Shown piece after piece: positions 34,407 to 43,343 of a stretch of DNA of 64,000 nucleotides. Both the position numbers and the translations under genes were made by a program. The notes under the pieces were generated by a model, which was not told where the DNA came from, made no database searches, and saw nothing but the letters and a program-made list of their open reading frames with translations. Source of the DNA: Amycolatopsis arida (GTDB lineage Bacteria; Actinomycetota; Actinomycetes; Mycobacteriales; Pseudonocardiaceae); the NCBI RefSeq assembly GCF_900115565.1, contig NZ_FOWW01000002.1, positions 857,971 to 921,970 of the forward strand, in the 5' to 3' direction. Position 1 is the stretch's first letter, and the number at the start of each line of letters is the position of its first letter.

Positions 34407-36941
34407 GTGTTGACCGCCGAGGCCCTGCCCGCCGAGCTGCGGCGTGCGATCGTGCAGATCGCCCGCACGCCGCGCCTGCTGGTCGCCTGCGACTACGACG
34501 GCACGCTGGCTCCGATCACCGCCAACCCCGACGAGGCACGTCCCCTGCCGGAGTCGGTCGGGGCGCTGCGATCGCTCGCCGGCCTGCACGAGACCACCAC
34601 CGCCGTCATCTCCGGCCGCGCTCTGCGTGACCTCGCGACGCTCTCCAGACTCCCGGCGGAGGTCCACCTCGTGGGCAGCCACGGCTCGGAGTTCGACATC
34701 GGCTTCGTGCACGCCCTCGACGCCCACGCCAAGGAGCTGCACCGGCGGGTCGAGACCGAGCTCGAGCGCATCGTGGACGACGTGCCCGGCGTCAGCCTGG
34801 AGGTGAAGCCGGCCAGCATCGCCGTGCACGTCCGCAGGGCCGAGCGCACCGCCGGCCAGCGGGTGCTCGCCGCCGTCCACGACGGCCCGTCCCGCTGGGA
34901 CGGGGTCACCGTCACGGAGGGTAAGGAAGTCGTCGAGCTGGCGGTGGTGCAGACCGACAAGGGCAACGCGCTCGACACCCTGCGGCACCAGGTGGGCGCC
35001 ACCGCGGCGGTGTTCGTCGGCGACGACGTGACCGACGAGAAGGCCTTCGCCCGGCTCAGCGGGCCGGACCTGGGGATCAAGGTGGGCCCCGGGGAGAGCC
35101 TCGCGCAGTACCGGGTGCCGGACACCGTGGACGTCGCGACCGTGCTCGCGTTCATGCTGGAGGAGCGGCGCAACTGGCTGTACGGCGAGCAGGCCGCGCC
35201 GATCGAGCGGCTCACCATGCTCGCCAACGAGCGGTCGGTGGCACTGCTCACCCCGGACGCCCGGCTCAGCTGGTTGTGCCACCCCGGACCCGACGCGCCC
35301 GCCGTGTTCGCCGACCTGCTCGGCGGCCCGAGCGCCGGCCACTTCTCGGTGAAGCCGGAGCGCAACGGGCTGCCGCTGGGCCAGCGGTACCTGCCGAACA
35401 CGATGACCGTGGAGACCCGCTGGTCCCGCCTGCTGGTCACCGACTACCTGGAGCCGGACAGCCCGGTGCACCGCACCGACCTGGTGCGGGTGATCTCCGG
35501 GGAGGCCGCCGCGTCGGTGGTGTTCGCGCCGCGGCCCGAGTTCGGCAACGTGCCGGTACGGCTGCTGCCGGAGGACGACGGCCTGCGCGTGCTCGGCACG
35601 TCCGAGCCGTTCGTGCTGCGCTCGCCCGGGGTGCGGTGGGAGATCAGCACCGACGGCCTGCACGACACGGCCAGTGCCGTGGTGCAGCCCACCGCGGAGC
35701 GGCCGGTGGTGCTCGAGCTGCGCTGCGGCACCACCGACCTCGGCCCGCACGAGCTGCCCGAGCTGGACCGCAGGGCCAGGGCCGGCTCGTACTGGAGCGA
35801 GTGGGCCAAGACACTGAAGCTGCCGGCGGTGGAGCCGGAGCTGGTGGCGCGCTCCGCGCTGACCCTGCGCGGCCTCGTCAACACCGACACCGGCGCCGTG
35901 CTGGCCGCGGCCACCACCTCGTTGCCGGAGGAGATCGGCGGCGTGCGCAACTGGGACTACCGGTACTGCTGGATCCGCGACGCGGCGATGACCGTGCGCG
36001 AGCTGGTGGCGCTCGGCTCGCTGTCGGAGGCCGAGGGCTACCTGAGGTGGCTGCACGGGGTGTTGGCCACGCTGGCCGGCCCGGAGCGGCTGCACCCGCT
36101 GTACACCATCGCCGGCACCCAGCTCGGCGCGGAGGCGGTGATCGACTCGCTGCCCGGGTACAAGGGCTCGCGCCCGGTGCGGGTCGGCAACCTGGCCAAC
36201 CACCAGGTGCAGCTGGACGTGTTCGGCCCGGTGGTCGAGCTGGTCGTGGCGCTGGCCCAGGCGCGCGGCGAGCTGCGGGACGAGGACTGGCAGCTGGTCC
36301 GCGCGATGGCCGAGGGAGTGCACCGGCGCTGGTTCGAGCCCGACCACGGCATCTGGGAGGAGCGGCACGTGCCGCGGCACCGGGTGTACTCGCGGGTGAT
36401 GTGCTGGGTGACCATCGACAGGGCGATCAAGCTCGCCGACGTGTACGGGCGGGAGATCCCGCCGAACTGGCCCACCCTGCGCGACACCATCGCCGCGGAC
36501 GTGCTCCAGCACGGCTGGAACCCCGAGGTGCAGGCGTTCACCACCGCCTACGACGGCACCGACCTGGACGCCGCGTCGCTGTTCGTCGGGCTGTCCGGGC
36601 TGCTGGACCCGCAGGACGAGCGGTTCCAGTCGACGGTGACCGCGATCGAGGCGGAGCTGCGCAGCGGATCCACCGTGTACCGGTACCGGCGCGACGACGG
36701 CCTGCCCGGCTCCGAGGGCGGGTTCCACCTGTGCGCGGCGTGGATGATCGAGGCGTACCTGCTCACCGGCCGGCGCACCGAGGCGCAGGAGCTGTTCCAG
36801 CAGCTCGTGGACGCCGCGGGCCCGACCGGGCTGCTGCCGGAGCAGTACGACCCGATCGCCGAGCGCTCGCTGGGCAACCACCCGCAGGCGTACTCGCACC
36901 TGGGCCTGATCCGCTGCGCCTACCTCCTCTCCCAACAGTAG
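34407..36941 (+). CDS. otsB: Trehalose-6-phosphate phosphatase fused to a GH15 glycosidase
   Basis: An 844-aa two-domain protein. Residues 1-250 are a HAD-type trehalose-phosphatase (CDYDGTLAP at 28-36, ISGR, GDDVTDEKAF near 208). Residues about 255-844 are a GH15 glucoamylase/trehalase-type (alpha/alpha)6 domain with RNWDYRYCWIRDAA, the likely acid in DHGIWEERH and the likely base in GLLPEQYDP. The first domain makes trehalose, and the second probably cleaves trehalose or an alpha-glucan; mycobacterial GH15 trehalase is the nearest known precedent. The start is GTG at 34407 or TTG at 34410, both close to GGAGGAG. Operon with otsA. Confidence 0.92.
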   Translation: MLTAEALPAELRRAIVQIARTPRLLVACDYDGTLAPITANPDEARPLPESVGALRSLAGLHETTTAVISGRALRDLATLSRLPAEVHLVGSHGSEFDIGFVHALDAHAKELHRRVETELERIVDDVPGVSLEVKPASIAVHVRRAERTAGQRVLAAVHDGPSRWDGVTVTEGKEVVELAVVQTDKGNALDTLRHQVGATAAVFVGDDVTDEKAFARLSGPDLGIKVGPGESLAQYRVPDTVDVATVLAFMLEERRNWLYGEQAAPIERLTMLANERSVALLTPDARLSWLCHPGPDAPAVFADLLGGPSAGHFSVKPERNGLPLGQRYLPNTMTVETRWSRLLVTDYLEPDSPVHRTDLVRVISGEAAASVVFAPRPEFGNVPVRLLPEDDGLRVLGTSEPFVLRSPGVRWEISTDGLHDTASAVVQPTAERPVVLELRCGTTDLGPHELPELDRRARAGSYWSEWAKTLKLPAVEPELVARSALTLRGLVNTDTGAVLAAATTSLPEEIGGVRNWDYRYCWIRDAAMTVRELVALGSLSEAEGYLRWLHGVLATLAGPERLHPLYTIAGTQLGAEAVIDSLPGYKGSRPVRVGNLANHQVQLDVFGPVVELVVALAQARGELRDEDWQLVRAMAEGVHRRWFEPDHGIWEERHVPRHRVYSRVMCWVTIDRAIKLADVYGREIPPNWPTLRDTIAADVLQHGWNPEVQAFTTAYDGTDLDAASLFVGLSGLLDPQDERFQSTVTAIEAELRSGSTVYRYRRDDGLPGSEGGFHLCAAWMIEAYLLTGRRTEAQELFQQLVDAAGPTGLLPEQYDPIAERSLGNHPQAYSHLGLIRCAYLLSQQ

Positions 36942-37287
36942 GAGCGGCCCACCGCGACCTACCCCGGCATGCGCTCCCCCGGCGCGCGCTTGCCACCAAG
37001 GCCCCCTTGGTTGCGTTCAACGCAGCCAAGGGGGGCTTGGCGCTTACCTTCGTGGCCCCTGTCGCCGCGTCAGCCTCTCGCCCTTGAGGAGACCTGCGAG
37101 CCAACCCATCGTGCTGATCGCGGCCTAGTCATGTGCCCGGGCCCGGATGAGATCGACGTCGTTCGCGTGCATCGGCTCGCGCAGTGGGCGCAACGCGGGT
37201 CGACGCCGCTGACCTCGCCGCACGCGTGGTGGCGGTAGAGCACTCGCGGGCCGGCCTCACCGCGAGCCGTTTGTCCCCTCCGCGGTC
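36942..37287. other. Intergenic region after otsB
   Basis: About 346 bp. It holds the hairpin at 36996-37040 and otherwise no gene that I can support. A short open stretch at about 37145-37238 (reading DEIDVVRVHRLAQW) may be a remnant of a lost gene. Confidence 0.4.
36996..37040 (+). terminator. Long hairpin after the trehalose operon
   Basis: Two 20-nt arms (36996-37015 and 37021-37040) pair at 18 of 20 positions around loop TTCAA, with runs CCCCC and GGGGGG in the stem. It lies 55 nt past the otsB stop. No U-tract follows, as is common in high-GC actinobacteria. Confidence 0.65.
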
Positions 37288-37788
37288 ATGACCATGAGCA
37301 GGTCGACCAGCTTGGCACCTCCCCTGGGTTCCCTTAGGGAACTAACCCTGTCGCGGTCACAGAGTCTCTTGAAGGAACGCTGGGAAGGATCCCCGGCTGC
37401 GGTCGTGGCGGGACGCGACACCTACGAGGATTCCGACCGCTTCGACGGCGGCAGCCCCCACCCAACGGCCCGGCTGTTCGTCCTCAGCCATCGGCCGGTG
37501 CCGGAGATGACCGAGCGGCAGACCCTGGTCACCACCGGCATCCGGGACGCGGTCGCGGCGGCCCGCGAGGCCGCCGGCGACAAGGACGTCGGCCTCATGG
37601 GCGGCGGCGTCGTGACCGAGGCGCTGAAGGCGGGGCTCGTCGACGAGATGGTCCTCCACCAGGTGCCGGTCCTGCTCGGCGGCGGCCGACCCTTCTTCCA
37701 GGCGCTGCCCGAGCACGTGCGCCTCCGCCTCGTCGACGCCGTCCCGGCGCCCGGCGTCACCCACCTCCACTACGAGGTCCGGCGATGA
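37288..37788 (+). pseudogene. Dihydrofolate-reductase-family (RibD C-terminal) remnant, N-terminus lost
   Basis: From about 37393 on, the frame reads as the C-terminal two thirds of a DHFR/RibD_C-family protein: AAVVAGRDTYEDSDRF, LFVLSHR, GLMGGGVVTEALKAGLVDEM and PVLLGGGRPFF. The usual first 50 residues (beta strand and NADPH-binding start, with a MSLDG-like motif) are replaced by about 35 residues rich in Ser and Leu with no family match. No ribosome binding site precedes the ATG at 37288. I read this as a truncated gene, though expression of a short product cannot be excluded. Confidence 0.6.
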
Positions 37789-37871
37789 CCCTCGTCGCCG
37801 GCGAAGTCACGTCGCTCGCCGACAACCACCGCCAGAAGCCCAACCAGAACCCACACCAGGAGATGACCACG

Positions 37872-38225
37872 ATGCTCGACCCCACCGTGCGCCGCGTGCT
37901 CGACGGCACCTCGCTCGCCCACCTCGCCAGCGTCCTGCCCGACGGCGCCCCACACTCCGTCCCTGTCTGGATCGGCACGCACGGCGACCACGTCGTGATC
38001 ATGACCGGCCCGAGCACCCGCAAGGCCCGCAACCTGCGCCGTGACCCGCGGGTCGCGCTCTCCCTTACACCAACCGACAACCCGTTCCAGCCGGTCATCC
38101 TCCGTGGCCGCGTCATCGAATGGCTCGAAGGCGACGCGGCCTGGACGATCGTCGACCAGGTGGCCACCAAGTACATCGGTCAGCCGTACTCGCGAGGCGA
38201 AGATCGTGTCGTCGCGGTCATCTAA
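37872..38225 (+). CDS. PPOX-class F420-dependent flavin/deazaflavin oxidoreductase-like protein
   Basis: A 117-aa split-barrel protein of the pyridoxamine-5'-phosphate-oxidase-like superfamily: LAHLASVLPDGAPHSVPVWI at the N-terminus, NLRRDPRVALSL in the middle, VATKYIGQPY near the end. Resembles Rv1155-type F420-dependent enzymes. The ATG at 37872 has GGAG 9 nt upstream; another ATG three codons earlier is too close to it. The TAA at 38223-38225 interrupts a frame that continues for nine codons (LERQTVGVA) to a TGA, so the C-terminal strand may have been lost by a single base change. Confidence 0.75.
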   Translation: MLDPTVRRVLDGTSLAHLASVLPDGAPHSVPVWIGTHGDHVVIMTGPSTRKARNLRRDPRVALSLTPTDNPFQPVILRGRVIEWLEGDAAWTIVDQVATKYIGQPYSRGEDRVVAVI

Positions 38226-38282
38226 CTCGAGCGGCAGACGGTGGGCGTCGCATGAGCGGCAGCGGCATGGAGGGGCTTCGGG

Positions 38283-38558
38283 TCAGCCGCCGGCTACCGA
38301 GGGGATGACCATGACCTCCGCTCCGTCGCGGAGTGGGGTGTCGGGGCCGGCGAGGCGGCGGCACTCCTCGCCGTCCACGTAGAAGTTGACGTAGCGGCGC
38401 AACGTCCCCCGCTCGTCGCGCAGCCGGCGCTCCAGGGCGGGGTAGCTCGCGGCGATGGCGTCCAGCGCCTGCCCCAGCGTCGCCGCCGAGACCGTCAGCT
38501 CCACCCGCCCCTCGGCCATGCCGCGCAGCACGGCCGGCAGGTGGACGGTCACCGTCAC
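38283..38558 (-). CDS. MoaD/ThiS-family ubiquitin-like protein with C-terminal Gly-Gly
   Basis: A 91-aa beta-grasp protein: VTVTVHLPAVLRG start, LGQALDAIAASYPAL, NFYVDGEECR and a C-terminus PSVAGG that ends in the Gly-Gly used for adenylation and thiocarboxylation or conjugation in MoaD/ThiS/Urm1 proteins. The GTG at 38558 overlaps the stop of the propeller gene (GTGA). No molybdopterin or thiamine gene is adjacent, so a sulfur-carrier or protein-modifier role linked to its partner is likely. No E1-like enzyme is seen in the window. Confidence 0.88.
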   Translation of the reverse strand: MTVTVHLPAVLRGMAEGRVELTVSAATLGQALDAIAASYPALERRLRDERGTLRRYVNFYVDGEECRRLAGPDTPLRDGAEVMVIPSVAGG

Positions 38559-39643
38559 GGCAGCACCGCCGCGCGCACGCACAGCACGTCCGGCAGGTGT
38601 TGGGCCACCGGTCGCCAGTGCTCCCCCTCGTCCGGGCTGAACCACACCTCGCCGCTGCGCGAGCCGAAGTACACCCCGGCCGGGTCGGCGTCATCGACGC
38701 ACATCGCGTCCCGCAGCACCGCCGACCAGAACCCGTCCCCTGGCAGCCCCTCGGTCAGCGACGACCACGAGCCGCCGGCGTCCTCGCTGCGGTACACCCG
38801 GCACCGCCCCTCGGGCGGGAACCGCAGGACGTCCGCGGTGAGCGGGAAGGTGTACACCACGTCCGGCCGGTGCGGGTGCACCACGATCGGGAACCCGAAG
38901 TCCGCCGGCAGCCCGCCGGCGATCGACCCCCAGCGGTCGCCGCCGTCGTCGCTGCGGTACACCCCGAAGTGGTTCTGCAGGAAGAGCCGGTCCGGCCGGG
39001 ACGGGTGCAGCGCCACCTTGTGCACGCACTGGCCGAACTCCGGCTCCGGATCCGGCAGGAAGCTCGCCCGCACCCCGGCGTTGGCCGGCGCCCAGCTGCG
39101 CCCGCCGTCGGACGTGCGGTAGACGCCGCCGGTGGACATCGCGACCGTCACCCGCTCGGCGTCTCGCGGGTGCGGCAACACCGTGTGCAGGGCCATGCCG
39201 CCGCCACCGGGCGTCCACTCGGTCCGGTGCGGGTGCTCCCACAGCCCGCGGACGAGCTCGTAGGTCCGGCCGCCGTCGGTCGAGCGGAACAACGCCGACG
39301 GCTCGGTGCCCGCGTACACCACCTCCGGCTCGTCCGGCGGCCCCGGCACCAGCTGCCACACGCCGGCCAACGCGGTGTCCGTGTCGTCGGGGAACGCGAT
39401 CGGTGCGTGCTCGGGCTCCTCCCACGTCCGCCCGAGGTCGTCGCTGAGCGCCACCGTGGGGCCGAAGTGTTCACTGGTCACGCTCGCGAGCAGCCGGGGC
39501 GTCGATCTCCGGGTGTCGATCGCCACCGCCTTGACATCGGTGATCGGGAACAACGGCCCGGTCAGCTCCCAGCTCGCCCTCCCGTCCCGGCTGCGCGCCA
39601 GCCACAGCCCCTTGCGCGTGCCGATCCCCAGTACCACGTCCAT
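38555..39643 (-). CDS. WD40/YVTN/BNR-repeat beta-propeller protein
   Basis: A 362-aa protein with repeated Asp-box-like motifs: SDDLGRTWEEP, RSTDGGRTYELV, RTSDGGRSWAP, RSDDGGDRWGS, RSEDAGGSWSS and SPDEGEHWRPV. These mark successive blades of a sialidase/sortilin-type propeller. There is no signal peptide, so it is probably cytosolic. The ATG at 39643 has GGGGAGG upstream. Its stop overlaps the GTG of the MoaD-like gene, implying joint production. Function unknown; a sialidase reaction is unlikely without the catalytic Arg triad and FRIP motif. Confidence 0.85.
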   Translation of the reverse strand: MDVVLGIGTRKGLWLARSRDGRASWELTGPLFPITDVKAVAIDTRRSTPRLLASVTSEHFGPTVALSDDLGRTWEEPEHAPIAFPDDTDTALAGVWQLVPGPPDEPEVVYAGTEPSALFRSTDGGRTYELVRGLWEHPHRTEWTPGGGGMALHTVLPHPRDAERVTVAMSTGGVYRTSDGGRSWAPANAGVRASFLPDPEPEFGQCVHKVALHPSRPDRLFLQNHFGVYRSDDGGDRWGSIAGGLPADFGFPIVVHPHRPDVVYTFPLTADVLRFPPEGRCRVYRSEDAGGSWSSLTEGLPGDGFWSAVLRDAMCVDDADPAGVYFGSRSGEVWFSPDEGEHWRPVAQHLPDVLCVRAAVLP

Positions 39644-39710
39644 GCCGGCCTCCCCGTGTGAGTGAGATCACCAGAAAGAGTAGGACGGGGGTCCGACAGA
39701 AACCGACGGA

Positions 39711-41096
39711 TCAGCCGAGCGGCACCCGGGGGACGGCGTCGAGCGCGGCGCCGAGGTGGCTCACCTCGAGGGTGCGGATGCCCTCGGGCATTGGTCCGGG
39801 GTCCGGCGGCACGACGGCGTGCGTGAAGCCCAGCCGCACCGCCTCGGCCAGCCGGCGGCCGACGCCGGTGACCCGACGGATCTCCCCCGCCAGCCCGACC
39901 TCGCCGATCGCCACCAGCCGCGGCGACAGCGGGGTGCCCTTGGCCCCGGACCACAGCGCCAGCGCCACCGCCAGGTCGACCGCCGGCTCCACGATCCGCA
40001 TGCCGCCCACGGTGGCCGTGTAGACGTCCTGGTCGCCGAACCGGTACCCACCCCGCTTCTCCAGCACGGCGAGCATCATCCCCACCCTGGCCGAGTCCAG
40101 GCCGCTCACCGCCCGCCGCGGCTGCGCCAGCGACGACTTCGCGACCAGCGCCTGCACCTCGGCGAGCAACGGCCGTTTGCCCTCGACGGTCACCGTCACC
40201 GCCGTGCCCGGCACCGCCTCGGCGTGCCGGTTCAGGAACAGCCCGGACGGGTCCGGCACCCCGACGATGCCGTTGTCGCGCAGCTCGAAGCAGCCGATCT
40301 CGTCGGCGGGCCCGAACCGGTTCTTCACCCCGCGCACCATGCGCAACGTCGAGTGCCGATCGCCCTCGAAGTGCAGCACCACGTCCACCAGGTGCTCCAG
40401 CAGCCGCGGCCCGGCCACCGAGCCGTCCTTGGTGACGTGGCCCACCAGCACGACGGGCAGTCCGCGTTCCTTGGCCAGCGCGACCAGGCCCGCGGTGACC
40501 GCGCGGACCTGGGTGACGCCGCCGGGTGACCCCTCGGCCTGCGGCGAGGCCATGGTCTGGACCGAGTCGACGATCAGCAGCCCCGGCCGGACGGTGTCGA
40601 CATGGGACAGCACGGCCCCGAGGTCGCTCTCCGCGGCGAGGTACATCCGGTCGTGCACGTTGCCGGTGCGCTCGGCCCGCAGCCGCACCTGGCCCGCGGA
40701 CTCCTCGCCGGTGACGTACAGGGCCGGTCCGGACTGCTCGGCCGTGGTGTGGCCGGCCGCGGCCCAGCGGAACGCGACCTCGAGCAGCAGGGTGGACTTG
40801 CCGACGCCCGGCTCGCCGGCCAGCAGCACGACCGCGCCGGGCACCAGACCGCCGCCGAGCACCCTGTCGAGTTCGGACACCCCGGTGCGGCGGGCCCTGG
40901 CGGCCTCGACGTCGACCTCGGCGATCGGTCGTGCCGGCGCGCTCGGGGCGCCCGCGGCCACCCTGGCCACCGCGGGCCGCGCGTCACCGCGTTCCTCGAC
41001 CGTGCCCCACGCCTGGCACTCGGGGCACCGGCCGACCCACTTGGCGACCTCGTAGCCGCACTCGCCGCACCGGTAGCTGGAGCCTTTCCTCGCCAT
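39711..41096 (-). CDS. radA: DNA repair protein RadA
   Basis: A 461-aa RadA (Sms). An N-terminal C4 zinc finger ([19 protein letters not shown]), an ATPase core with Walker [10 protein letters not shown], the RadA-specific KNRFG motif, and a C-terminal Lon-protease-like domain. It promotes branch migration during recombination repair. It follows lpqE by 42 bp on the same strand, as in M. tuberculosis (Rv3584-Rv3585). The disA gene that follows radA there is not present here. Confidence 0.97.
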   Translation of the reverse strand: MARKGSSYRCGECGYEVAKWVGRCPECQAWGTVEERGDARPAVARVAAGAPSAPARPIAEVDVEAARARRTGVSELDRVLGGGLVPGAVVLLAGEPGVGKSTLLLEVAFRWAAAGHTTAEQSGPALYVTGEESAGQVRLRAERTGNVHDRMYLAAESDLGAVLSHVDTVRPGLLIVDSVQTMASPQAEGSPGGVTQVRAVTAGLVALAKERGLPVVLVGHVTKDGSVAGPRLLEHLVDVVLHFEGDRHSTLRMVRGVKNRFGPADEIGCFELRDNGIVGVPDPSGLFLNRHAEAVPGTAVTVTVEGKRPLLAEVQALVAKSSLAQPRRAVSGLDSARVGMMLAVLEKRGGYRFGDQDVYTATVGGMRIVEPAVDLAVALALWSGAKGTPLSPRLVAIGEVGLAGEIRRVTGVGRRLAEAVRLGFTHAVVPPDPGPMPEGIRTLEVSHLGAALDAVPRVPLG

Positions 41097-41138
41097 GACG
41101 CCCGACGGTAGCCGCAGGCACCGACAGACCGGCGGGGC

Positions 41139-41825
41139 TCAGTGACCGCCCCCGGCCTCGCCGTGCTCGCCGTGCGGCTCCGGACGGGGGTGGCTGGGCG
41201 CGCCGACCGGCGTGCGGACGGTGACCGCGCCGGCGTCCCGGAAGGTGAAGGTGACCTCGATGGTCTGTCCCGGTCGGATCTCGCGGGTGAGCCCGCGGAG
41301 GGTGATCTCCGCGTGGCCGACCTGGTCCACCGCGCGGTCGGCCGAGCCGGGCTCGGGCGCGCCGGAGGACGGAGCGGTGGACGGCTGCCCGGCGCCCTGC
41401 CCGGCGTGTCCCTCCGCGGTGCCGGGCTCCGGCGCGTGGTCGTCAGCTACCTCGCCGGTGGTCGGCCCGACGGCGAGGTAGCTGCCGGCCACGACCTCCC
41501 GCTGACCACTGACGGTGACGTCGGTGGCGGCGTCGGCGCTGACCGTGACCAGCTCGTCGTCCGCGCCGCCCTGGTTGACGATGCGCAGCACGAGCGGGGC
41601 GTCGGAGCCGGCCGGGTAGAAGTGCGCCGCGCCGACCTCGGGCGGGTAGGCGAGCATCACGTCCCGCAGCGACAGGGAGCCCACCTGGGCGAACGCGCCA
41701 TTGACCGCGGGCTCCTGGGTGTCGGTCTCGGTGATCTGCCCGGCACCGCAACTCGCGACGACCAGGGCGGCACCGAGACCGAGCACGAGCGAGCCCATCC
41801 GGCGCACGCCCGGCACGCGACGCAT
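41139..41825 (-). CDS. lpqE: LpqE-like lipoprotein (PCu(A)C-type copper chaperone family)
   Basis: A 228-aa lipoprotein: basic start MRRVPGVRRMG, hydrophobic stretch and lipobox VVASC. The mature part has a beta-rich PCu(A)C-like fold (DVMLAYPPEVG, APLVLRIVNQGG) split by a Pro/Gly/Glu-rich insertion of about 50 residues and ends in a His-rich tail (EPHGEHGEAGGGH) that could bind metal. The ATG at 41825 is preferred; a GTG four codons upstream is possible. It is next to radA and divergent from carD, the order known from M. tuberculosis. Confidence 0.83.
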   Translation of the reverse strand: MRRVPGVRRMGSLVLGLGAALVVASCGAGQITETDTQEPAVNGAFAQVGSLSLRDVMLAYPPEVGAAHFYPAGSDAPLVLRIVNQGGADDELVTVSADAATDVTVSGQREVVAGSYLAVGPTTGEVADDHAPEPGTAEGHAGQGAGQPSTAPSSGAPEPGSADRAVDQVGHAEITLRGLTREIRPGQTIEVTFTFRDAGAVTVRTPVGAPSHPRPEPHGEHGEAGGGH

Positions 41826-42100
41826 CTGCAACCTCACGGTCCTCAGCCCTCCCACACGACTACGCCGACGACGGCGATCCTGCCGCGAAGGGTAGCCGGG
41901 CCGCCGGGTGGGCCCGGCACGTGGTGGCGCGTCCCCGGCACGGTCCGCACCGGCCCACCAGCATGGTGGTCCACAATGGAGCAACAATCGATCGCCGCCG
42001 CTATTCGCCACCACCTGCGTGAGTACGACGATTCGCGGTTTGTCAACCCCCACTCGAGCGCCGAGCAGGCCACTGACCTGCGACGACGATCTCGGGGCAC

Positions 42101-42130
42101 TGGTTGGGCCTCGGGGCGCCGTGGTAAGCT
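42101..42130 (+). promoter_or_regulatory. Candidate carD promoter
   Basis: TGGTTG (42101-42106) and TAAGCT (42125-42130) are spaced by 18 nt and lie 28 nt before the carD ATG, in the 332-bp gap between divergent lpqE and carD. The fit to the sigA-type consensus is moderate. The rest of the gap shows no gene. Confidence 0.35.
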
Positions 42131-42157
42131 GGAAACAGCGAAAGGGGCAGAGGACAC

Positions 42158-42649
42158 ATGGTTTTCAAGGTCGGAGAGACCGTCGTCTACCCGCACCACG
42201 GTGCCGCACTCATCGAAGCCATCGAGACCCGCGTGATCAAGGGCGAGGAGAAGAAGTACCTCGTCCTGAAGGTCGCGCAGGGCGATCTGACGGTTCGCGT
42301 ACCCGCCGACAACGCCGAGATCGTCGGCGTGCGTGACGTCGTCGGCCAGGACGGGCTGAACCGCGTGTTCGACGTGTTGCGTGCTCCGCACACCGACGAG
42401 CCCACGAACTGGTCGCGTCGGTACAAGGCCAACCTCGAGAAGCTCGCCTCCGGCGACGTGAACAAGGTGGCCGAAGTGGTGCGCGACCTCTGGCGGCGCG
42501 AGAAGGACCGCGGCCTGTCCGCCGGCGAGAAGCGGATGCTGGCCAAGGCGCGGCAGATACTGGTGAGCGAGCTTGCCCTCGCCGAGGGAACCGACGAGGG
42601 CAAGGCCGAGGTGCTCCTCGACGAGGTCCTGGAAACCGCCACGGTCTGA
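42158..42649 (+). CDS. carD: RNA polymerase-binding transcription factor CarD
   Basis: A 163-aa CarD with an N-terminal Tudor-like RNA-polymerase-interaction domain ([20 protein letters not shown]) and a C-terminal helical DNA-binding part containing the conserved Trp in [16 protein letters not shown]. It stabilises open promoter complexes, notably at rRNA promoters. The start ATG has AGAGGA upstream. It heads the cluster carD-ispD-ispF-HAD-cysS-rlmB. Confidence 0.97.
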   Translation: MVFKVGETVVYPHHGAALIEAIETRVIKGEEKKYLVLKVAQGDLTVRVPADNAEIVGVRDVVGQDGLNRVFDVLRAPHTDEPTNWSRRYKANLEKLASGDVNKVAEVVRDLWRREKDRGLSAGEKRMLAKARQILVSELALAEGTDEGKAEVLLDEVLETATV

Positions 42650-42719
42650 CCCGCGCACCACGACCGCACGCACCGGCGATGCCCCCGAACAGGTGACCGT
42701 CGAGGACGGACCCGCCAAC

Positions 42720-43343
42720 GTGAAGGCACGCCCGACCGGTGGCGCGGTCGCGCTGGTCGCGGTCGACGAGCGACCCGCCGGGTGCCCGGACGTGCTCACC
42801 CCCATCCGGGGTGAGCCGGTGCTGACGCACGCCGTGCGCGGGCTGCTCGCCGTCGTGGACCGGGTGGTGCTCGCCGCACCGCCGGACCGGTCGGAAGCGT
42901 ACAGCCGAGCCGCGGGGGCTCCCGTGCACGTGCTCCACTGCGCCGATCCGGGCACGGCGGCGCGGCTGGCGTGGAGCGCCGGGCTGCTCGCCGACGCCGA
43001 GGTCGTGCTGGTGCACGACCCGCTCCGGCCGTTCGTCCCGGCGGAGGTGATCCGTGCCGTGGTGGACGCCGTCCGCCGCGGCGCGCCGTCCGCGGTCCCG
43101 GTCGAGCCGGTCACCGACACGATCAAGGCCGTCGACGCCGGCGGTACCGTCACGGGCACGCACGACCGCGCGGTGCTGCGCGTGGTGCAGAGTCCGCACG
43201 CGTTCCGCCCGGACCTGCTGCCGGCCACCGACCTCGACGACGCGTGGACGGTGCCCGGCGACCCCCGCGGCATCCGACTGACCAACCCGTTCGACCTGGC
43301 GGTGCTCGACGCGCTGCTGGACCACCCCGAAGGAGCACCGTGA
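42720..43343 (+). CDS. ispD: IspD-family protein lacking the canonical CTP-binding loop
   Basis: A 207-aa protein aligned with IspD (2-C-methyl-D-erythritol 4-phosphate cytidylyltransferase) by position before ispF and by [26 protein letters not shown] and RVVQSPHAF. The N-terminal loop (A-A-G-x-G-x-R ... P-K) is replaced by [16 protein letters not shown], so the Arg and Lys that bind CTP are missing; the usual HDAAR is HDPLR, and the C-terminal Lys is Arg ([10 protein letters not shown]). It is also about 25 residues short. Start uncertain: GTG at 42720, or GTG at 42693. It overlaps ispF by GTGA. Activity is doubtful. Confidence 0.78.
   Translation: MKARPTGGAVALVAVDERPAGCPDVLTPIRGEPVLTHAVRGLLAVVDRVVLAAPPDRSEAYSRAAGAPVHVLHCADPGTAARLAWSAGLLADAEVVLVHDPLRPFVPAEVIRAVVDAVRRGAPSAVPVEPVTDTIKAVDAGGTVTGTHDRAVLRVVQSPHAFRPDLLPATDLDDAWTVPGDPRGIRLTNPFDLAVLDALLDHPEGAP

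Noticed and set aside
34305-36935. 876-residue minus-strand frame opposite otsB
   Set aside because: Low-complexity Gln/His/Arg/Val composition; the plus strand encodes a clearly conserved two-domain enzyme.
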